Shown: positions 7,115 through 14,638, counted from the stretch's first letter. The stretch is 31,480 bases of DNA from an uncultured Enterorhabdus sp. (GCA_947645965.1 CANSES010000010.1:1-31480); one strand, 5' to 3'. Program-made: numbers and translations. The notes: generated from the sequence alone by a model not told the origin.

Positions 7115-7120
7115 ATCATA
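7115..7120 (-). promoter_or_regulatory. -10 element (TATGAT) abutting the GT28 gene start
   Basis: On the - strand, TATGAT ends 7 bases before the ATG at 7107-7105. If used, transcription would begin at or next to the start codon. No good -35 hexamer is seen. Confidence 0.35.
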
Positions 7121-7295
7121 GCGCATTTCCCGCCCCGCGGCCGTCGGGCGCGCTTTTTGACGCAGACTCGACGCATAAGCGGGGGAATGGGAAGGGGGGG
7201 GGCGGATTGCGGGCGGCGCTCGGTTGCGGGTCGCTGGGTAACGGGGGATTCGCAAAGATTTTGGACTTATGGCCCGCGGGGGCGTTTTACGGTAC

Positions 7296-7301
7296 GATAA
7301 T
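7296..7301 (+). promoter_or_regulatory. -10 element (GATAAT) upstream of the GtrB-like gene
   Basis: GATAAT in the context GGTACGATAATCTTT lies 39 bases before the ATG at 7341, in the 233-bp divergent gap between two glycosyltransferase genes. No clear -35 was found. The rest of the gap (7121-7290) is GC-rich with runs of G and shows no other structure that I can support. Confidence 0.45.
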
Positions 7302-7340
7302 CTTTCCCATCAGAGAATTGCCGATTTTGGAGCTGTGCCC

Positions 7341-8339
7341 ATGACCGATATCGCTACCGCATCGAACCCCGCCGCCACCGAGGCGCGCGTCGCCGCGGCC
7401 CGCCGCGGGGCGGGCGTGGCCGTGCTCGTGCCCTGCTACAACGAGGCCGTCACCATCGCCAAGGTGGTGGCCGACTTCCGCGAGGCCATGCCCGAGGCCG
7501 CCGTCTACGTCTACGACAACAACTCCACGGACGGCACCGCCGAGATCGCCGCGGCCGCCGGCGCGGTGGTGCGCCGGGAGTCCCGCCAGGGCAAGGGCAA
7601 CGTGGTGCGCTCCATGTTCCGCGACGTCGACGCCGACATCTACCTCATGGTGGACGGCGACGACACCTACCCGGCCGGCGCGGCCGGCGACCTGGTGGCC
7701 CCCATCGCCGCCGACGAGGCGGACATGACCGTGGGCGACCGGCTGTCCAACGGCTCCTACGGCAAGGAGAACGACCGGCCCTTCCACGGCTTCGGCAACG
7801 ACCTCGTGCGCTGGCTCATCCGGCTGATCTACGGCTACTCCTTCGACGACGTGATGACCGGCTACCGCGCCTTCTCCCGGGCCTTCGTCAAGACCATGCC
7901 CGTCATGAGCGCCGGCTTCCAGGTGGAGACCGAGATCTCCATCTGGGCGGTGGACCGCCGCTGGCGGGTGGCCGACGTGCCGGTGGACTACCGCGACCGG
8001 CCCGAGGGCAGCGTGTCGAAGCTGTCCACCGTCGGCGACGGCATGCTCGTGCTCGCGGCCATCGCGAGCCTGTTCCGCGACTACCGCCCCATGGCCTTCT
8101 TCGGGTGGCTCTCGCTCGTGCTCGTGGCCCTGGGCCTTCTGGCCGGCCTGCCCGTCGTGGGCGACTGGCTGGAGACCGGCCTGGTGCCCCGGCTGCCCTC
8201 GGCGGTGCTCGCCATCGCGCTCGTGCTGTGCGGGGCGCTCTCGGCCACGGCCGGCCTCATCCTGGACACCGTGGCCAAGTCCCACCGCCGCCAGTGGGAG
8301 CTGGACGTGTACCGGGTGATGGAGGACGGCGGCCGCTAA
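7341..8339 (+). CDS. Family 2 polyprenyl-phosphate glycosyltransferase (GtrB/DPM1-like)
   Basis: 332 residues. 'PCYNEA' (31-36), 'DNNSTDGT' and 'MVDGDDTYP' (103-111) give the GT-A nucleotide-sugar and metal-binding motifs. The middle contains 'DVMTGYRAFSR' and 'FQVETEI', as in dolichol/undecaprenyl-phosphate sugar transferases. Two hydrophobic helices close the protein (about residues 252-275 and 290-312), so the catalytic domain is cytoplasmic and membrane-tethered. It probably loads a sugar onto undecaprenyl phosphate, and a GtrA-type flippase gene (8779-9231) follows after the antisense tRNA-Glu. The start at 7341 has GGAG 8 bases upstream; the longer frame from 7269 would include the promoter and is rejected. 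Confidence 0.9.
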   Translation: MTDIATASNPAATEARVAAARRGAGVAVLVPCYNEAVTIAKVVADFREAMPEAAVYVYDNNSTDGTAEIAAAAGAVVRRESRQGKGNVVRSMFRDVDADIYLMVDGDDTYPAGAAGDLVAPIAADEADMTVGDRLSNGSYGKENDRPFHGFGNDLVRWLIRLIYGYSFDDVMTGYRAFSRAFVKTMPVMSAGFQVETEISIWAVDRRWRVADVPVDYRDRPEGSVSKLSTVGDGMLVLAAIASLFRDYRPMAFFGWLSLVLVALGLLAGLPVVGDWLETGLVPRLPSAVLAIALVLCGALSATAGLILDTVAKSHRRQWELDVYRVMEDGGR

Positions 8340-8389
8340 GGAGGGGCGCCCGCAGGGGTGTCGGCGCAACGGATCGAAACGAAAGAGCG

Positions 8390-8416
8390 AGCGGGCCTGC
8401 GGGCCCGCTTTCTTTA
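8390..8416 (+). terminator. Intrinsic terminator after the GtrB-like gene
   Basis: AGCGGGCC (8390-8397), TGCG loop, GGCCCGCT (8402-8409), followed by TTTCTTT. It separates the glycosyltransferase gene from the opposing tRNA-Glu unit. Confidence 0.8.
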
Positions 8417-8502
8417 TGGGGAAGGGAAGGGGGGGGCGGAAAGGAGATCGCCTCGCCGCGCCACCTCGCGCCGACGTTACCCCCGTTCCCCGCGCGGGCA
8501 AC

Positions 8503-8530
8503 AAAAAAAGGCGAACCCGACGGCTCGCCT
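8503..8530 (-). terminator. Intrinsic terminator of tRNA-Glu
   Basis: On the - strand: AGGCGAGCC, a four-base loop, GGTTCGCCT (one G-T pair), followed by a run of seven T residues. It begins 10 bases after the tRNA CCA end. Confidence 0.85.
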
Positions 8531-8540
8531 CGATCATTCG

Positions 8541-8615
8541 TGGTGCCCCCAACGGGAATCGAACCCGTGTCTCAGCCTTGAAAGGGCCGCGTCCTGACCT
8601 CTAGACTATGGGGAC
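8541..8615 (-). tRNA. tRNA-Glu (anticodon UUC)
   Basis: 75 nt with encoded CCA. The acceptor GTCCCCA pairs with TGGGGGC (one G-T), the D-arm is GTCT...GGAC, the anticodon stem CGGCC/GGCTG encloses loop CTTTCAA (anticodon TTC), and the T-arm ACGGG-TTCGATT-CCCGT is perfect. It reads GAA/GAG glutamate codons. It lies antisense between the gtrB-like and gtrA-like genes, with its own terminator. Confidence 0.97.
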
Positions 8616-8668
8616 GTGCAAAATAGCTTATATAGTATGGCAGACCTTCAAAACCTTTGCAAGGGACC
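8616..8668 (-). promoter_or_regulatory. Probable promoter region of tRNA-Glu
   Basis: An AT-rich island in otherwise GC-rich DNA. On the - strand it contains TTGCAA and TTGAAG (-35-like) and a CATACTATATAAG block (-10-like) ending about 14-16 bases before the tRNA 5' end. Spacing is not ideal for any single pair, so the exact hexamers are uncertain. Confidence 0.4.
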
Positions 8669-8778
8669 ATTTGAGAATTTTTTATCAACTTGCCAACGCG
8701 CCTTGCGCAACGGAGAAGCGGGGCAGAGAATGATACGTTGGCATCAAACGGATCGGCGGCCAAGCGACGGAAGGGCCT

Positions 8779-9231
8779 ATGAAGTACCTGTTCCAACAGT
8801 TCATGAAGTTCGGCGTGGTGGGCGTGATCGCCTTCGTCATCGACTACGGCCTCATGGTGGCCTTGACCGAGCTGGCGGGCATCGAGTACCTCATCAGCGC
8901 CACCATCTCGTTCATCGTGTCGGTGGTGTTCAACTACCTGGCCTCTATGCGCTACGTGTTCACGCACAAGGAGGGCCTGTCGCGGCGCCGCGAGTTCGTC
9001 ATCTTCGTGGTGCTGTCCACCATCGGTCTGGGCATCAACGACGGCCTCATGTGGGTGGGCACGTCGCTGTTCGGCATCAGCTACCTCATCACGAAGATCG
9101 GGGCCACGGCCATCGTGATGGTGTTCAATTTCGTAACGCGCAAGAAGTTCCTCGATGCGGGCCCGACCGCGCTCGCCACGTTTGCCGGCAGCGATGACGG
9201 GACCGTCGAGCCGATCGACGCGCGTCCCTAG
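8779..9231 (+). CDS. GtrA-family membrane protein (putative lipid-linked sugar flippase)
   Basis: 150 residues with four hydrophobic helices in the first about 125: 'FGVVGVIAFVIDYGLMVAL', then 'YLISATISFIVSVVFNYLA', then 'FVIFVVLSTIGLGINDGLM' and 'YLITKIGATAIVMVFNFVT'. The FNY...RYVF and NF..RKKF patterns are typical of GtrA (PF04138). Family members are thought to flip polyprenyl-phosphate sugars, and the partner GtrB-like enzyme is encoded just upstream. A good GGAAGGG lies before the start. The next gene starts 22 bases downstream and is likely co-transcribed. An AT-rich stretch and a 7-bp inverted repeat (GCCAACG 8692-8698 / CGTTGGC 8736-8742) lie upstream, with a weak TTGCGC-17-GAGAAT promoter (8703-8731). 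Confidence 0.9.
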   Translation: MKYLFQQFMKFGVVGVIAFVIDYGLMVALTELAGIEYLISATISFIVSVVFNYLASMRYVFTHKEGLSRRREFVIFVVLSTIGLGINDGLMWVGTSLFGISYLITKIGATAIVMVFNFVTRKKFLDAGPTALATFAGSDDGTVEPIDARP

Positions 9232-9252
9232 ACGAAGAGAAAGAGCGAGACC

Positions 9253-10197
9253 ATGGCCCTTGACCCATCCTGCGGGCGCATCGCGCTCATCGCGAATCCG
9301 GCTGCCCAGAACGGGCGCGGGGCCTGGGCGGCCGTGGAGGCTGCCAGCCTGCTGCGCACCCGCGTGGGCGACGAGGGCTTCCAGCTGCTGCTGACGGAGC
9401 GCCCGCGCCACGCCACGGCCCTGGCCGCCTCCCTGGATCCGTCGGTGGGCACCGTGGTGGCCCTCGGCGGCGACGGCCTCATCAGCGAGGTGGCCGCCGG
9501 CCTCATGGAGCGCCCCGCCGAGGCGCGGCCGGCCCTCGGCGTGATCCCCGTGGGCTCGGGCAACGACTACGCCGCCAGCCTGGGCGTGCCCACGGCCATC
9601 GGCCGAGCCATCGACTGTGTGCTGGCCCGCCGTACTGCCGTGGTCGACGTAGGGCGGGTGAACGGGCGGTATTTCGTGGAGACGCTCTCCTTCGGCCTGG
9701 ACGCGGCCATCGCCCTGGACACCGTGGAGCGTCGCGTGCGCACGGGGCGCACGGGCACGCGCCTGTATCTGGAATCGGCCGTGGACCAGCTGTTCCGCCA
9801 TCTGAGTATCTACGACTTCACCCTGAACGTCCTGGAGGCGCCCCCGGGGCTCGCCCCCATCTACCTGAAGGAGAGCTGCTATCTGTTCGCCGTGCAGATC
9901 GGCCCCACCTACGGCGGGCACTTCCGCATCTGTCCCGCGGCCGAGCTGGACGATGGGCTGCTCGATCTCTGCTACGCCACGCCGCACCTGAGTCCGTGGA
10001 AGGCCCTGGCGGTGCTGCTGGCGGCCAAGGGCGGCCACCACACGGGCAACCGCCACATCCACCTCGATCGGGCGAGCCGCCTCGTGCTGGATTTCGCCGA
10101 GGAGCCTCCCGGCCAGATAGACGGCGAGAAGATCGAGGGCACCCACTTCGAGATCGACTGCATCCCGCGCGCCCTCACGGTGATCGTAGGGAAGTAG
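9253..10197 (+). CDS. Diacylglycerol kinase-family lipid kinase (YegS/DgkB-like)
   Basis: 314 residues. 'NPAAQNGRG' (15-23), 'GGDG' (72-75) and 'GSGND' (101-105; usually GTGND) form the nucleotide-binding site of the DAGK catalytic fold. The C-terminal lobe ends with 'QIDGEKIEG', matching the conserved D-G-E segment. The enzyme would phosphorylate diacylglycerol or a related lipid at the membrane face, recycling DAG or making phosphatidate. It sits directly behind the GtrA-like gene, linking it to the same envelope-lipid neighbourhood. The Shine-Dalgarno is poor (AGAAAGAG), so translation may be coupled to the upstream gene. Sphingosine or bacteriohopanoid substrates are not excluded. Confidence 0.88.
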   Translation: MALDPSCGRIALIANPAAQNGRGAWAAVEAASLLRTRVGDEGFQLLLTERPRHATALAASLDPSVGTVVALGGDGLISEVAAGLMERPAEARPALGVIPVGSGNDYAASLGVPTAIGRAIDCVLARRTAVVDVGRVNGRYFVETLSFGLDAAIALDTVERRVRTGRTGTRLYLESAVDQLFRHLSIYDFTLNVLEAPPGLAPIYLKESCYLFAVQIGPTYGGHFRICPAAELDDGLLDLCYATPHLSPWKALAVLLAAKGGHHTGNRHIHLDRASRLVLDFAEEPPGQIDGEKIEGTHFEIDCIPRALTVIVGK

Positions 10198-10316
10198 GGC
10201 ACCGCGCGGGCCCTTTCGGCGTGAGCAGGGGAGGCCCGATCGATGCGGGGCCGGCTTCCCGTCGTGCCGTCCGTGGGGGATTTTGAGGTTTTGCGGCGCG
10301 GCGGCTCCATTTGCAC

Positions 10317-10322
10317 TATAAT
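10317..10322 (+). promoter_or_regulatory. -10 element (TATAAT) of tRNA-Arg
   Basis: A perfect TATAAT 32 bases before the mature tRNA 5' end. TTGCGG at 10291-10296 is the nearest -35-like hexamer but is 20 bases away, longer than ideal. Confidence 0.6.
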
Positions 10323-10353
10323 AGCCTGCGCCCGAGAACGGGCACCCTTAAGC

Positions 10354-10429
10354 GCCCTCGTAGCTCAGGGGATAGAGCACTTGCCTCCGGAGCAAGGTGC
10401 CGCAGGTTCGAATCCTGTCGAGGGCACCA
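10354..10429 (+). tRNA. tRNA-Arg (anticodon CCG)
   Basis: 76 nt with encoded CCA. Acceptor GCCCTCG/CGAGGGC is perfect, D-arm GCTC...GAGC, anticodon stem CTTGC/GCAAG with loop CTCCGGA (anticodon CCG), and T-arm GCAGG/CCTGT with loop TTCGAAT. It decodes CGG. It has its own -10 box and terminator and so is a single-gene transcription unit. Confidence 0.97.
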
Positions 10430-10438
10430 TGATTGACC

Positions 10439-10465
10439 AGGGCGGGCCGCAGGCTCGCCCTTTTT
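10439..10465 (+). terminator. Intrinsic terminator of tRNA-Arg
   Basis: AGGGCGGGCC (10439-10448) pairs with GGCTCGCCCT (10452-10461) with one G-T pair and a three-base loop, followed by five T residues. It begins 10 bases after the CCA end. Confidence 0.85.
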
Positions 10466-10571
10466 CGTTGCCGCGGCCGCAGCCCTTCGCATCCTGTCGC
10501 GGCGGCCGCCCGAGCGCTCGCGGCCGCGCCGCGCCGCGCATCCGTTCCGCCACCCGACCGAAGGAGTTCCC

Positions 10572-11888
10572 ATGACCGAGACCGTCCGCATCGAGCGCAT
10601 GAGCTACGGGCCCGCGGCCGTGGGCCGCCTGGCCGACGGCAAGACGGTGTTCGTGGAAGGGGCCGTGCCGGGTGATGTGGCCGAGGTGCAGCTGTGCGAG
10701 GAGAAGCCCCGCTTCGCCCGCGGCCGCGCGGTGGCCGTCCTGGAGCCCTCGCCCGATCGCGTGGCGCCTCCCTGCGCGGCGGGCTGCGGGGGATGTCCCT
10801 GGGCGCATCTGAGATACGGGGCCCAGCGCGCCGCCAAGCGCGACAGCGTCGTGAGCGCCCTGGTGCGCACGGCCCATCTGCCGGCCGAGCGGGCCGAGGC
10901 GCTGGTGGCGCCCTGCGCGGGCTCGAAGCGCGAGTGGGGCTACCGCAACAAGTTGGAGCTGGCCTGCGGCACCGATAGGGCCGGCCGCCTCGTTTTGGGG
11001 ATGCGCCCCGAGGGCGGCAGCGAGCTTATCGCCCTGGACGCCTGCCCGCTCGCCAACCGCCTCATTGAAAAGGCCCCCAAGGCCCTGCGCGGGGCCCTGC
11101 GCTTTCTGGCCGGCAACGAGGACCTGGGCATCTTCCGCGTGGGGGTGCGCGGCAGCCTGCGCACCAAGGACGTGGAGGTGGCCCTGTGGACGACGCCGGG
11201 CCCCTTCCCGCGGGCCGCGGCGGCCAAGACCTTAAGCTCGGCCTGCAAGAACACCTCGCTCGTGCGCGTCATCGCCGAGCCGGGCCGCGCTCGCAAGGTG
11301 AAGAAGGTGGAGGCCATCGCCGGCAAGGGCTGCTGGGAGGAGGAACTGGCCGGTGCGCGCTTCCTCACGAGCGCCCCGTCGTTCTTCCAGGTGAACACCG
11401 CCCAGGCCGAGCAGCTGGTGGCTTTGGTGCAGGAGGGCCTGGCGTTGGAAGAGGGCGCCTATGTGGCCGACCTCTACGCCGGCGGCGGCACCTTCTCGGT
11501 GCCCTTGGCCGCGGCCGGGGCCGACGTGGTGGCCGTGGAGTCGGCCGGCTCCTCGGTGCGCGATCTGCGCCGCAACGCCGAGCGGGCCGGGGTGGACATC
11601 GAGGTCATCGGGGGGGACACGGCCCGCGAGCTGCCCGAGTTGGGCGAGCTGGACGCCCTGGTGGTGGACCCCCCGCGGGCGGGCCTGGCCCCCGGCGTGG
11701 TGGACTCCATCGCCGCGGCGGCCCCGGCGCGGGTGGCCTACGTCAGCTGCGACCCCCAGACCTGGGCCCGGGACGTGGCGCTGTTCGAGGCGGCGGGCTA
11801 CCGCCTGACCGCCGCGACGCCCGTCGACCTCTTTCCTCAGACCTACCATGTGGAAGTGGTTAGCATTTTCACGCGCGAACGTTCCTAA
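10572..11888 (+). CDS. TrmA/RlmD-family 23S rRNA (uracil-C5) methyltransferase
   Basis: 438 residues. An N-terminal TRAM-like beta-barrel covers residues 1-60. Cysteines 68, 72 and 75 ('CAAGCGGC') plus one in 'LDACPLAN' form the expected [4Fe-4S] site. 'APSFFQVNTAQAEQL' and the SAM loop 'DLYAGGGTFSVPLA' lead to 'VVDPPRAGL', and the catalytic cysteine is C393 in 'AYVSCDPQTWARD'. This is the full architecture of RumA/RlmD-type enzymes that make m5U in 23S rRNA. The cysteine spacing C-x3-C-x2-C is tighter than the C-x5-C-x2-C of E. coli RumA. GAAGGAG precedes the start. The exact target uridine cannot be told from sequence. Confidence 0.92.
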   Translation: MTETVRIERMSYGPAAVGRLADGKTVFVEGAVPGDVAEVQLCEEKPRFARGRAVAVLEPSPDRVAPPCAAGCGGCPWAHLRYGAQRAAKRDSVVSALVRTAHLPAERAEALVAPCAGSKREWGYRNKLELACGTDRAGRLVLGMRPEGGSELIALDACPLANRLIEKAPKALRGALRFLAGNEDLGIFRVGVRGSLRTKDVEVALWTTPGPFPRAAAAKTLSSACKNTSLVRVIAEPGRARKVKKVEAIAGKGCWEEELAGARFLTSAPSFFQVNTAQAEQLVALVQEGLALEEGAYVADLYAGGGTFSVPLAAAGADVVAVESAGSSVRDLRRNAERAGVDIEVIGGDTARELPELGELDALVVDPPRAGLAPGVVDSIAAAAPARVAYVSCDPQTWARDVALFEAAGYRLTAATPVDLFPQTYHVEVVSIFTRERS

Positions 11889-11893
11889 CCTGC

Positions 11894-11899
11894 TAGAAT
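11894..11899 (+). promoter_or_regulatory. Extended -10 element (TGC-TAGAAT) upstream of the cyclophilin gene
   Basis: TGCTAGAAT at 11891-11899 is an extended -10 motif just after the methyltransferase stop. No -35 hexamer is recognisable. It predicts a 5' leader of about 80 nt. Confidence 0.5.
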
Positions 11900-11921
11900 C
11901 AGTCACCGTATGCAAAGAAAT

Positions 11922-11962
11922 GCTTCGCGCGAGCGTGCCTCTGGAACCAGCCGCCGCGAAGC
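11922..11962 (+). promoter_or_regulatory. Hairpin in the 5' leader of the cyclophilin gene
   Basis: GCTTCGCG (11922-11929) pairs perfectly with CGCGAAGC (11955-11962), and an inner CTG-GAAC-CAG (11941-11950) can stack inside. There is no T-tract, so it is not a terminator. The Shine-Dalgarno AAAAGGAG (11971-11978) lies 8 bases after the stem. The function is unknown. Confidence 0.35.
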
Positions 11963-11986
11963 CCCCAGGGAAAAGGAGTGCCGACC

Positions 11987-12514
11987 ATGGCTCTGTACAC
12001 CCCCGAATACCAGCCCACCGGCAGCGAGATCGCCGTCATCAACACCTCCAAGGGCACCGTCCGCGTGCAGCTGGCCGGAGCTGACGCCCCCATCCACGTG
12101 GGCAACTTCGTGGAGCTGGCCCAGAAGGGCTTCTACGACGGTCTGAAGTTCCACCGCTACGTGCCCGGGTTCGTGATCCAGGGCGGCTGCCCCAACACCC
12201 GCGAGGCCACGCCCGAGCAGGTGGCGGCCGGCCGCGCCGCCGGTTTCGCCCCCTTCGGCACCGGTAACCCGGGCTACTCCATCAAGGAGGAGTTCACCAC
12301 CAACCCGCACAACTCCCACGAGGACGGCGCTCTGGCCATGGCCCGCTCCATGGACCCGAACTCCGCCGGCTCCCAGTTCTACCTGTGCCTGGGCCCTCAG
12401 CACAACCTGGATTCCGGCTACACCGTGTTCGGCCAGACCATTGAGGGCAAGGATGTCATCGGACAGCTCCGTGCCGGCGACGTCATCGAGTCGATCACCA
12501 TCGAGAACGCCTAG
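11987..12514 (+). CDS. Cyclophilin-type peptidyl-prolyl cis-trans isomerase
   Basis: 175 residues. 'FHRYVPGFVIQGG', 'MARSMDPNSAGSQFYLCLG' and 'YTVFGQTIEG' are the conserved cyclophilin blocks, including the catalytic Arg of FHR and the Gln of SQFY. There is no signal peptide, so it is cytoplasmic and acts in protein folding. The start at 11987 lies 8 bases after AAAAGGAG; the in-frame GTG at 11978 overlaps that site and is rejected. The gene has its own extended -10 promoter and a structured leader. A GC-rich perfect palindrome follows the stop. Confidence 0.95.
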   Translation: MALYTPEYQPTGSEIAVINTSKGTVRVQLAGADAPIHVGNFVELAQKGFYDGLKFHRYVPGFVIQGGCPNTREATPEQVAAGRAAGFAPFGTGNPGYSIKEEFTTNPHNSHEDGALAMARSMDPNSAGSQFYLCLGPQHNLDSGYTVFGQTIEGKDVIGQLRAGDVIESITIENA

Positions 12515-12525
12515 CGCACCCCGCC

Positions 12526-12545
12526 GCCGCGCCGTACGGCGCGGC
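12526..12545. terminator. GC-rich perfect palindrome after the cyclophilin gene, possible weak terminator
   Basis: GCCGCGCC (12526-12533) pairs with GGCGCGGC (12538-12545) around GTAC. It is followed by TCTCTC rather than a T-run, so intrinsic termination would be weak. It could instead stabilise the mRNA 3' end. Confidence 0.4.
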
Positions 12546-12603
12546 TCTCTCGCGCAGATGCGCCCCACGTCTTGCCGCCCGTAGGACCAAGTGAAGGAAG
12601 TCT

Positions 12604-13983
12604 ATGAACAACGAGTTATTCGATCGAGCAAACGAGCGCTACCGCCTGCGTGATTTCCGCGGGGCGCTGCTCACGTTCACGGAATGCCTGCAAGACGCCC
12701 AGTCTCCCTTGGCGCCGGGCGAGATGGGCCTTCTGTACCACCAGATCGGCAACTGCCTGGTGAAGCTGAAGAACCCCCGCGAGGCCATCCAGGCCTACAG
12801 CCAGGCCACGGCCGACCCCGCCTACGGGGCACTCGGCACCGTGGAGTGCAACTTGGGCATGGCCTACGCCTCGCTGCGCGACTACGACAACGCCATCCGC
12901 TACTTCGAGCAGTCGGTGGGCGACGACAGCAACCCCACGCCCTACAAGTCCTACATGGGCATGGGCAACGCCCTCATGAAGCTGGGCAAGTCCGCCGAGG
13001 CCGGCGTGGCCTTCCGCGAGGCGGCCCTGGATGAGGCCAACCCCGATCCCACCAAGGCCCTGCTGAACCTGGGCGTCTGTTTCATGGCCCTGAACCGCCC
13101 GGCCGATGCCGTGGCCTCCTATGAGAGCGCCATGCAGTTCGACATGCTGTCCTCCACCCGCAACAAGCTGCAGGCCTCCCTCGGTCAGGCCTATGTGGCC
13201 TGCGGCCAGATGGAGAAGGCCGTGCACGCCTTCGAGGAGGCCATCGCCGACAAGACCTACTTCCTGTCCGATTCCGCCAGCGTGGACTACCAGCGCGCCG
13301 TGGGCGCGGTGGCCCAGGGCACGTCCGAGCAGAACCAGGCCACCCAGGTGCTGCAGCTGGCCGACATGTCCGGCCTCGATGTGGCCGCCGACGGCTCCAG
13401 CGTCTACGACATGGAGACCTACGACGAGGGTGCGGCCGATCCGTTCTACTACGACGAGCCCTACGAGGCCGATCCCCAGAACTTCCCCGGCTACGTGGGC
13501 GCCTACGAGAACGTGGACAACGACCGCTTCTTCACCGCCACCGACGCCGAGCTGGAGCAGTGGAGCCGCGGCCTTGCCAAGCAGGATCGCAAGCGCCGCA
13601 ACGTGGGCCTGAAGATCCTGCTGTTCTTCGTGGTCGTGGTCGTGCTGGCCGCCGCCGCGGGCGTGTTCGCCTATACCCAGGGCTACGGCTGGCCCACCCA
13701 GGAATCGGTGGTGAAAGAGCTGTTCGCCGATCCGGCCGCCGCCAAGGACAAGGTGTTCATGCCCGACATCCAGGAGTCGAACATCACCTCCATGCTCGAT
13801 CCGGTCATCGCCGACCCCAATGTCATCGTGGACGGCATGAACCGCTCCATGGCCGACTCCGTCGTGTACGCCACCGCGGCCACGGGCAACGGCGGCACCG
13901 TCACCTACAAGATCTCCATGCTGCGCGACGGCATCGGCTGGAAGGTCGCGAACATCGAGCTATACTTCCCGAGCCAGAGCTAG
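12604..13983 (+). CDS. TPR-repeat single-pass membrane protein, function unknown
   Basis: 459 residues. Residues about 5-225 form tandem TPR-like helices ('NCLVKLKNPREAIQAYSQA', 'LGMAYASLRDYDNAIRYFEQ', 'LGVCFMALNRPADAVASYES', 'LGQAYVACGQMEKAVHAFEE'), a cytoplasmic protein-binding scaffold. An acidic, Tyr-rich linker follows (about 265-320), then one transmembrane helix (about 338-359) and about 100 extracytoplasmic residues. The outside part resembles small folded domains that end in a 'GWKVANIEL' strand, as in DUF4878/NTF2-like lipoprotein domains; this is only a resemblance. GAAGGAAG precedes the start. A role in envelope or divisome assembly is possible but not shown. Confidence 0.8.
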   Translation: MNNELFDRANERYRLRDFRGALLTFTECLQDAQSPLAPGEMGLLYHQIGNCLVKLKNPREAIQAYSQATADPAYGALGTVECNLGMAYASLRDYDNAIRYFEQSVGDDSNPTPYKSYMGMGNALMKLGKSAEAGVAFREAALDEANPDPTKALLNLGVCFMALNRPADAVASYESAMQFDMLSSTRNKLQASLGQAYVACGQMEKAVHAFEEAIADKTYFLSDSASVDYQRAVGAVAQGTSEQNQATQVLQLADMSGLDVAADGSSVYDMETYDEGAADPFYYDEPYEADPQNFPGYVGAYENVDNDRFFTATDAELEQWSRGLAKQDRKRRNVGLKILLFFVVVVVLAAAAGVFAYTQGYGWPTQESVVKELFADPAAAKDKVFMPDIQESNITSMLDPVIADPNVIVDGMNRSMADSVVYATAATGNGGTVTYKISMLRDGIGWKVANIELYFPSQS

Positions 13984-14005
13984 GCGCTGGCCCCTACGGC
14001 ATAAC

Positions 14006-14031
14006 CGGCCCGCCTTCTGCGCGGGCCGTTT
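14006..14031 (+). terminator. Weak intrinsic terminator after the TPR gene
   Basis: CGGCCCGC (14006-14013) pairs with GCGGGCCG (14021-14028) and is followed by only three T residues. Read-through into ndk is possible. Confidence 0.5.
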
Positions 14032-14064
14032 GCATGACCTGAACCCCATTTCGAAAGGATACCC

Positions 14065-14469
14065 ATGGCTATTCAGAAGACCTACTCCATGATCAAGCCC
14101 GACGGCGTGCGCAACGGCCACATCGGCGAGATCATCAACCGCTTCGAGCGCGCCGGCCTCACCGTCGAGCGCATGGAGCTCGGCATGGTCACCCCCGAGC
14201 AGGCCGCTGCCAACTACAAGGAGCACGAGGGCAAGCCCTTCTACGAGGGCCTCATCGCCTACATCACCTCCGGTCCCGTGGTGAAGATGGTCATCTCCGG
14301 CGAGGGCGCCGTGGCCAAGTGCCGTTCCCTCATGGGTGCCACCAACCCGGCCGAGGCGGCCCCGGGCACCATCCGCGGCGATTTCGGCCTGATCATGGAC
14401 GAGAACGTGATCCACGGCTCCGACAGCCCCGAGTCCGCCGAGCGCGAGATCGCGATCTTCTTCAACTAA
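14065..14469 (+). CDS. ndk: Nucleoside diphosphate kinase
   Basis: 134 residues, normal length. 'TYSMIKPDGVRNGHIGEI' and the active-site segment 'NVIHGSDS', with its phosphorylated histidine, are diagnostic. The enzyme transfers the gamma-phosphate from ATP to other NDPs and balances NTP and dNTP pools in the cytoplasm. AAAGGA lies 8 bases before the ATG. A strong terminator follows, so ndk is separate from the hydrogenase operon that begins 170 bases downstream. Confidence 0.97.
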   Translation: MAIQKTYSMIKPDGVRNGHIGEIINRFERAGLTVERMELGMVTPEQAAANYKEHEGKPFYEGLIAYITSGPVVKMVISGEGAVAKCRSLMGATNPAEAAPGTIRGDFGLIMDENVIHGSDSPESAEREIAIFFN

Positions 14470-14496
14470 GACGACGCTTTTTAAGCCTGCGTTTCG

Positions 14497-14527
14497 AAAG
14501 GGCGCGTCCTGCGGGGCGCGCCCTTTT
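14497..14527 (+). terminator. Intrinsic terminator of ndk
   Basis: AAAGGGCGCG (14497-14506) pairs with CGCGCCCTTT (14517-14526), with a ten-base loop, and ends in a four-T run (14524-14527). The following 110 bases before the hydrogenase gene contain no promoter that I can support. Confidence 0.8.
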
Positions 14528-14638
14528 GTGTTCATCTGGTTTTTCGGCCGCCAATCGATGGGGGCTGGGCGCGGGGTTGCCCAACCGTTACCATAAAGGG
14601 CGACTAGAAGCCGCGAGCGACAAAGGAACCGACCGCCT

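Noticed and set aside
7269..7340. Longer N-terminus for the GtrB-like protein
   Set aside because: It would place the GATAAT promoter inside the coding region and has no ribosome binding site. 7341 has GGAG at good distance.
8671..8745. Riboswitch in the gap before the GtrA-like gene
   Set aside because: Only a 7-bp inverted repeat and an AT-rich stretch are present. No terminator or known aptamer pattern is visible.
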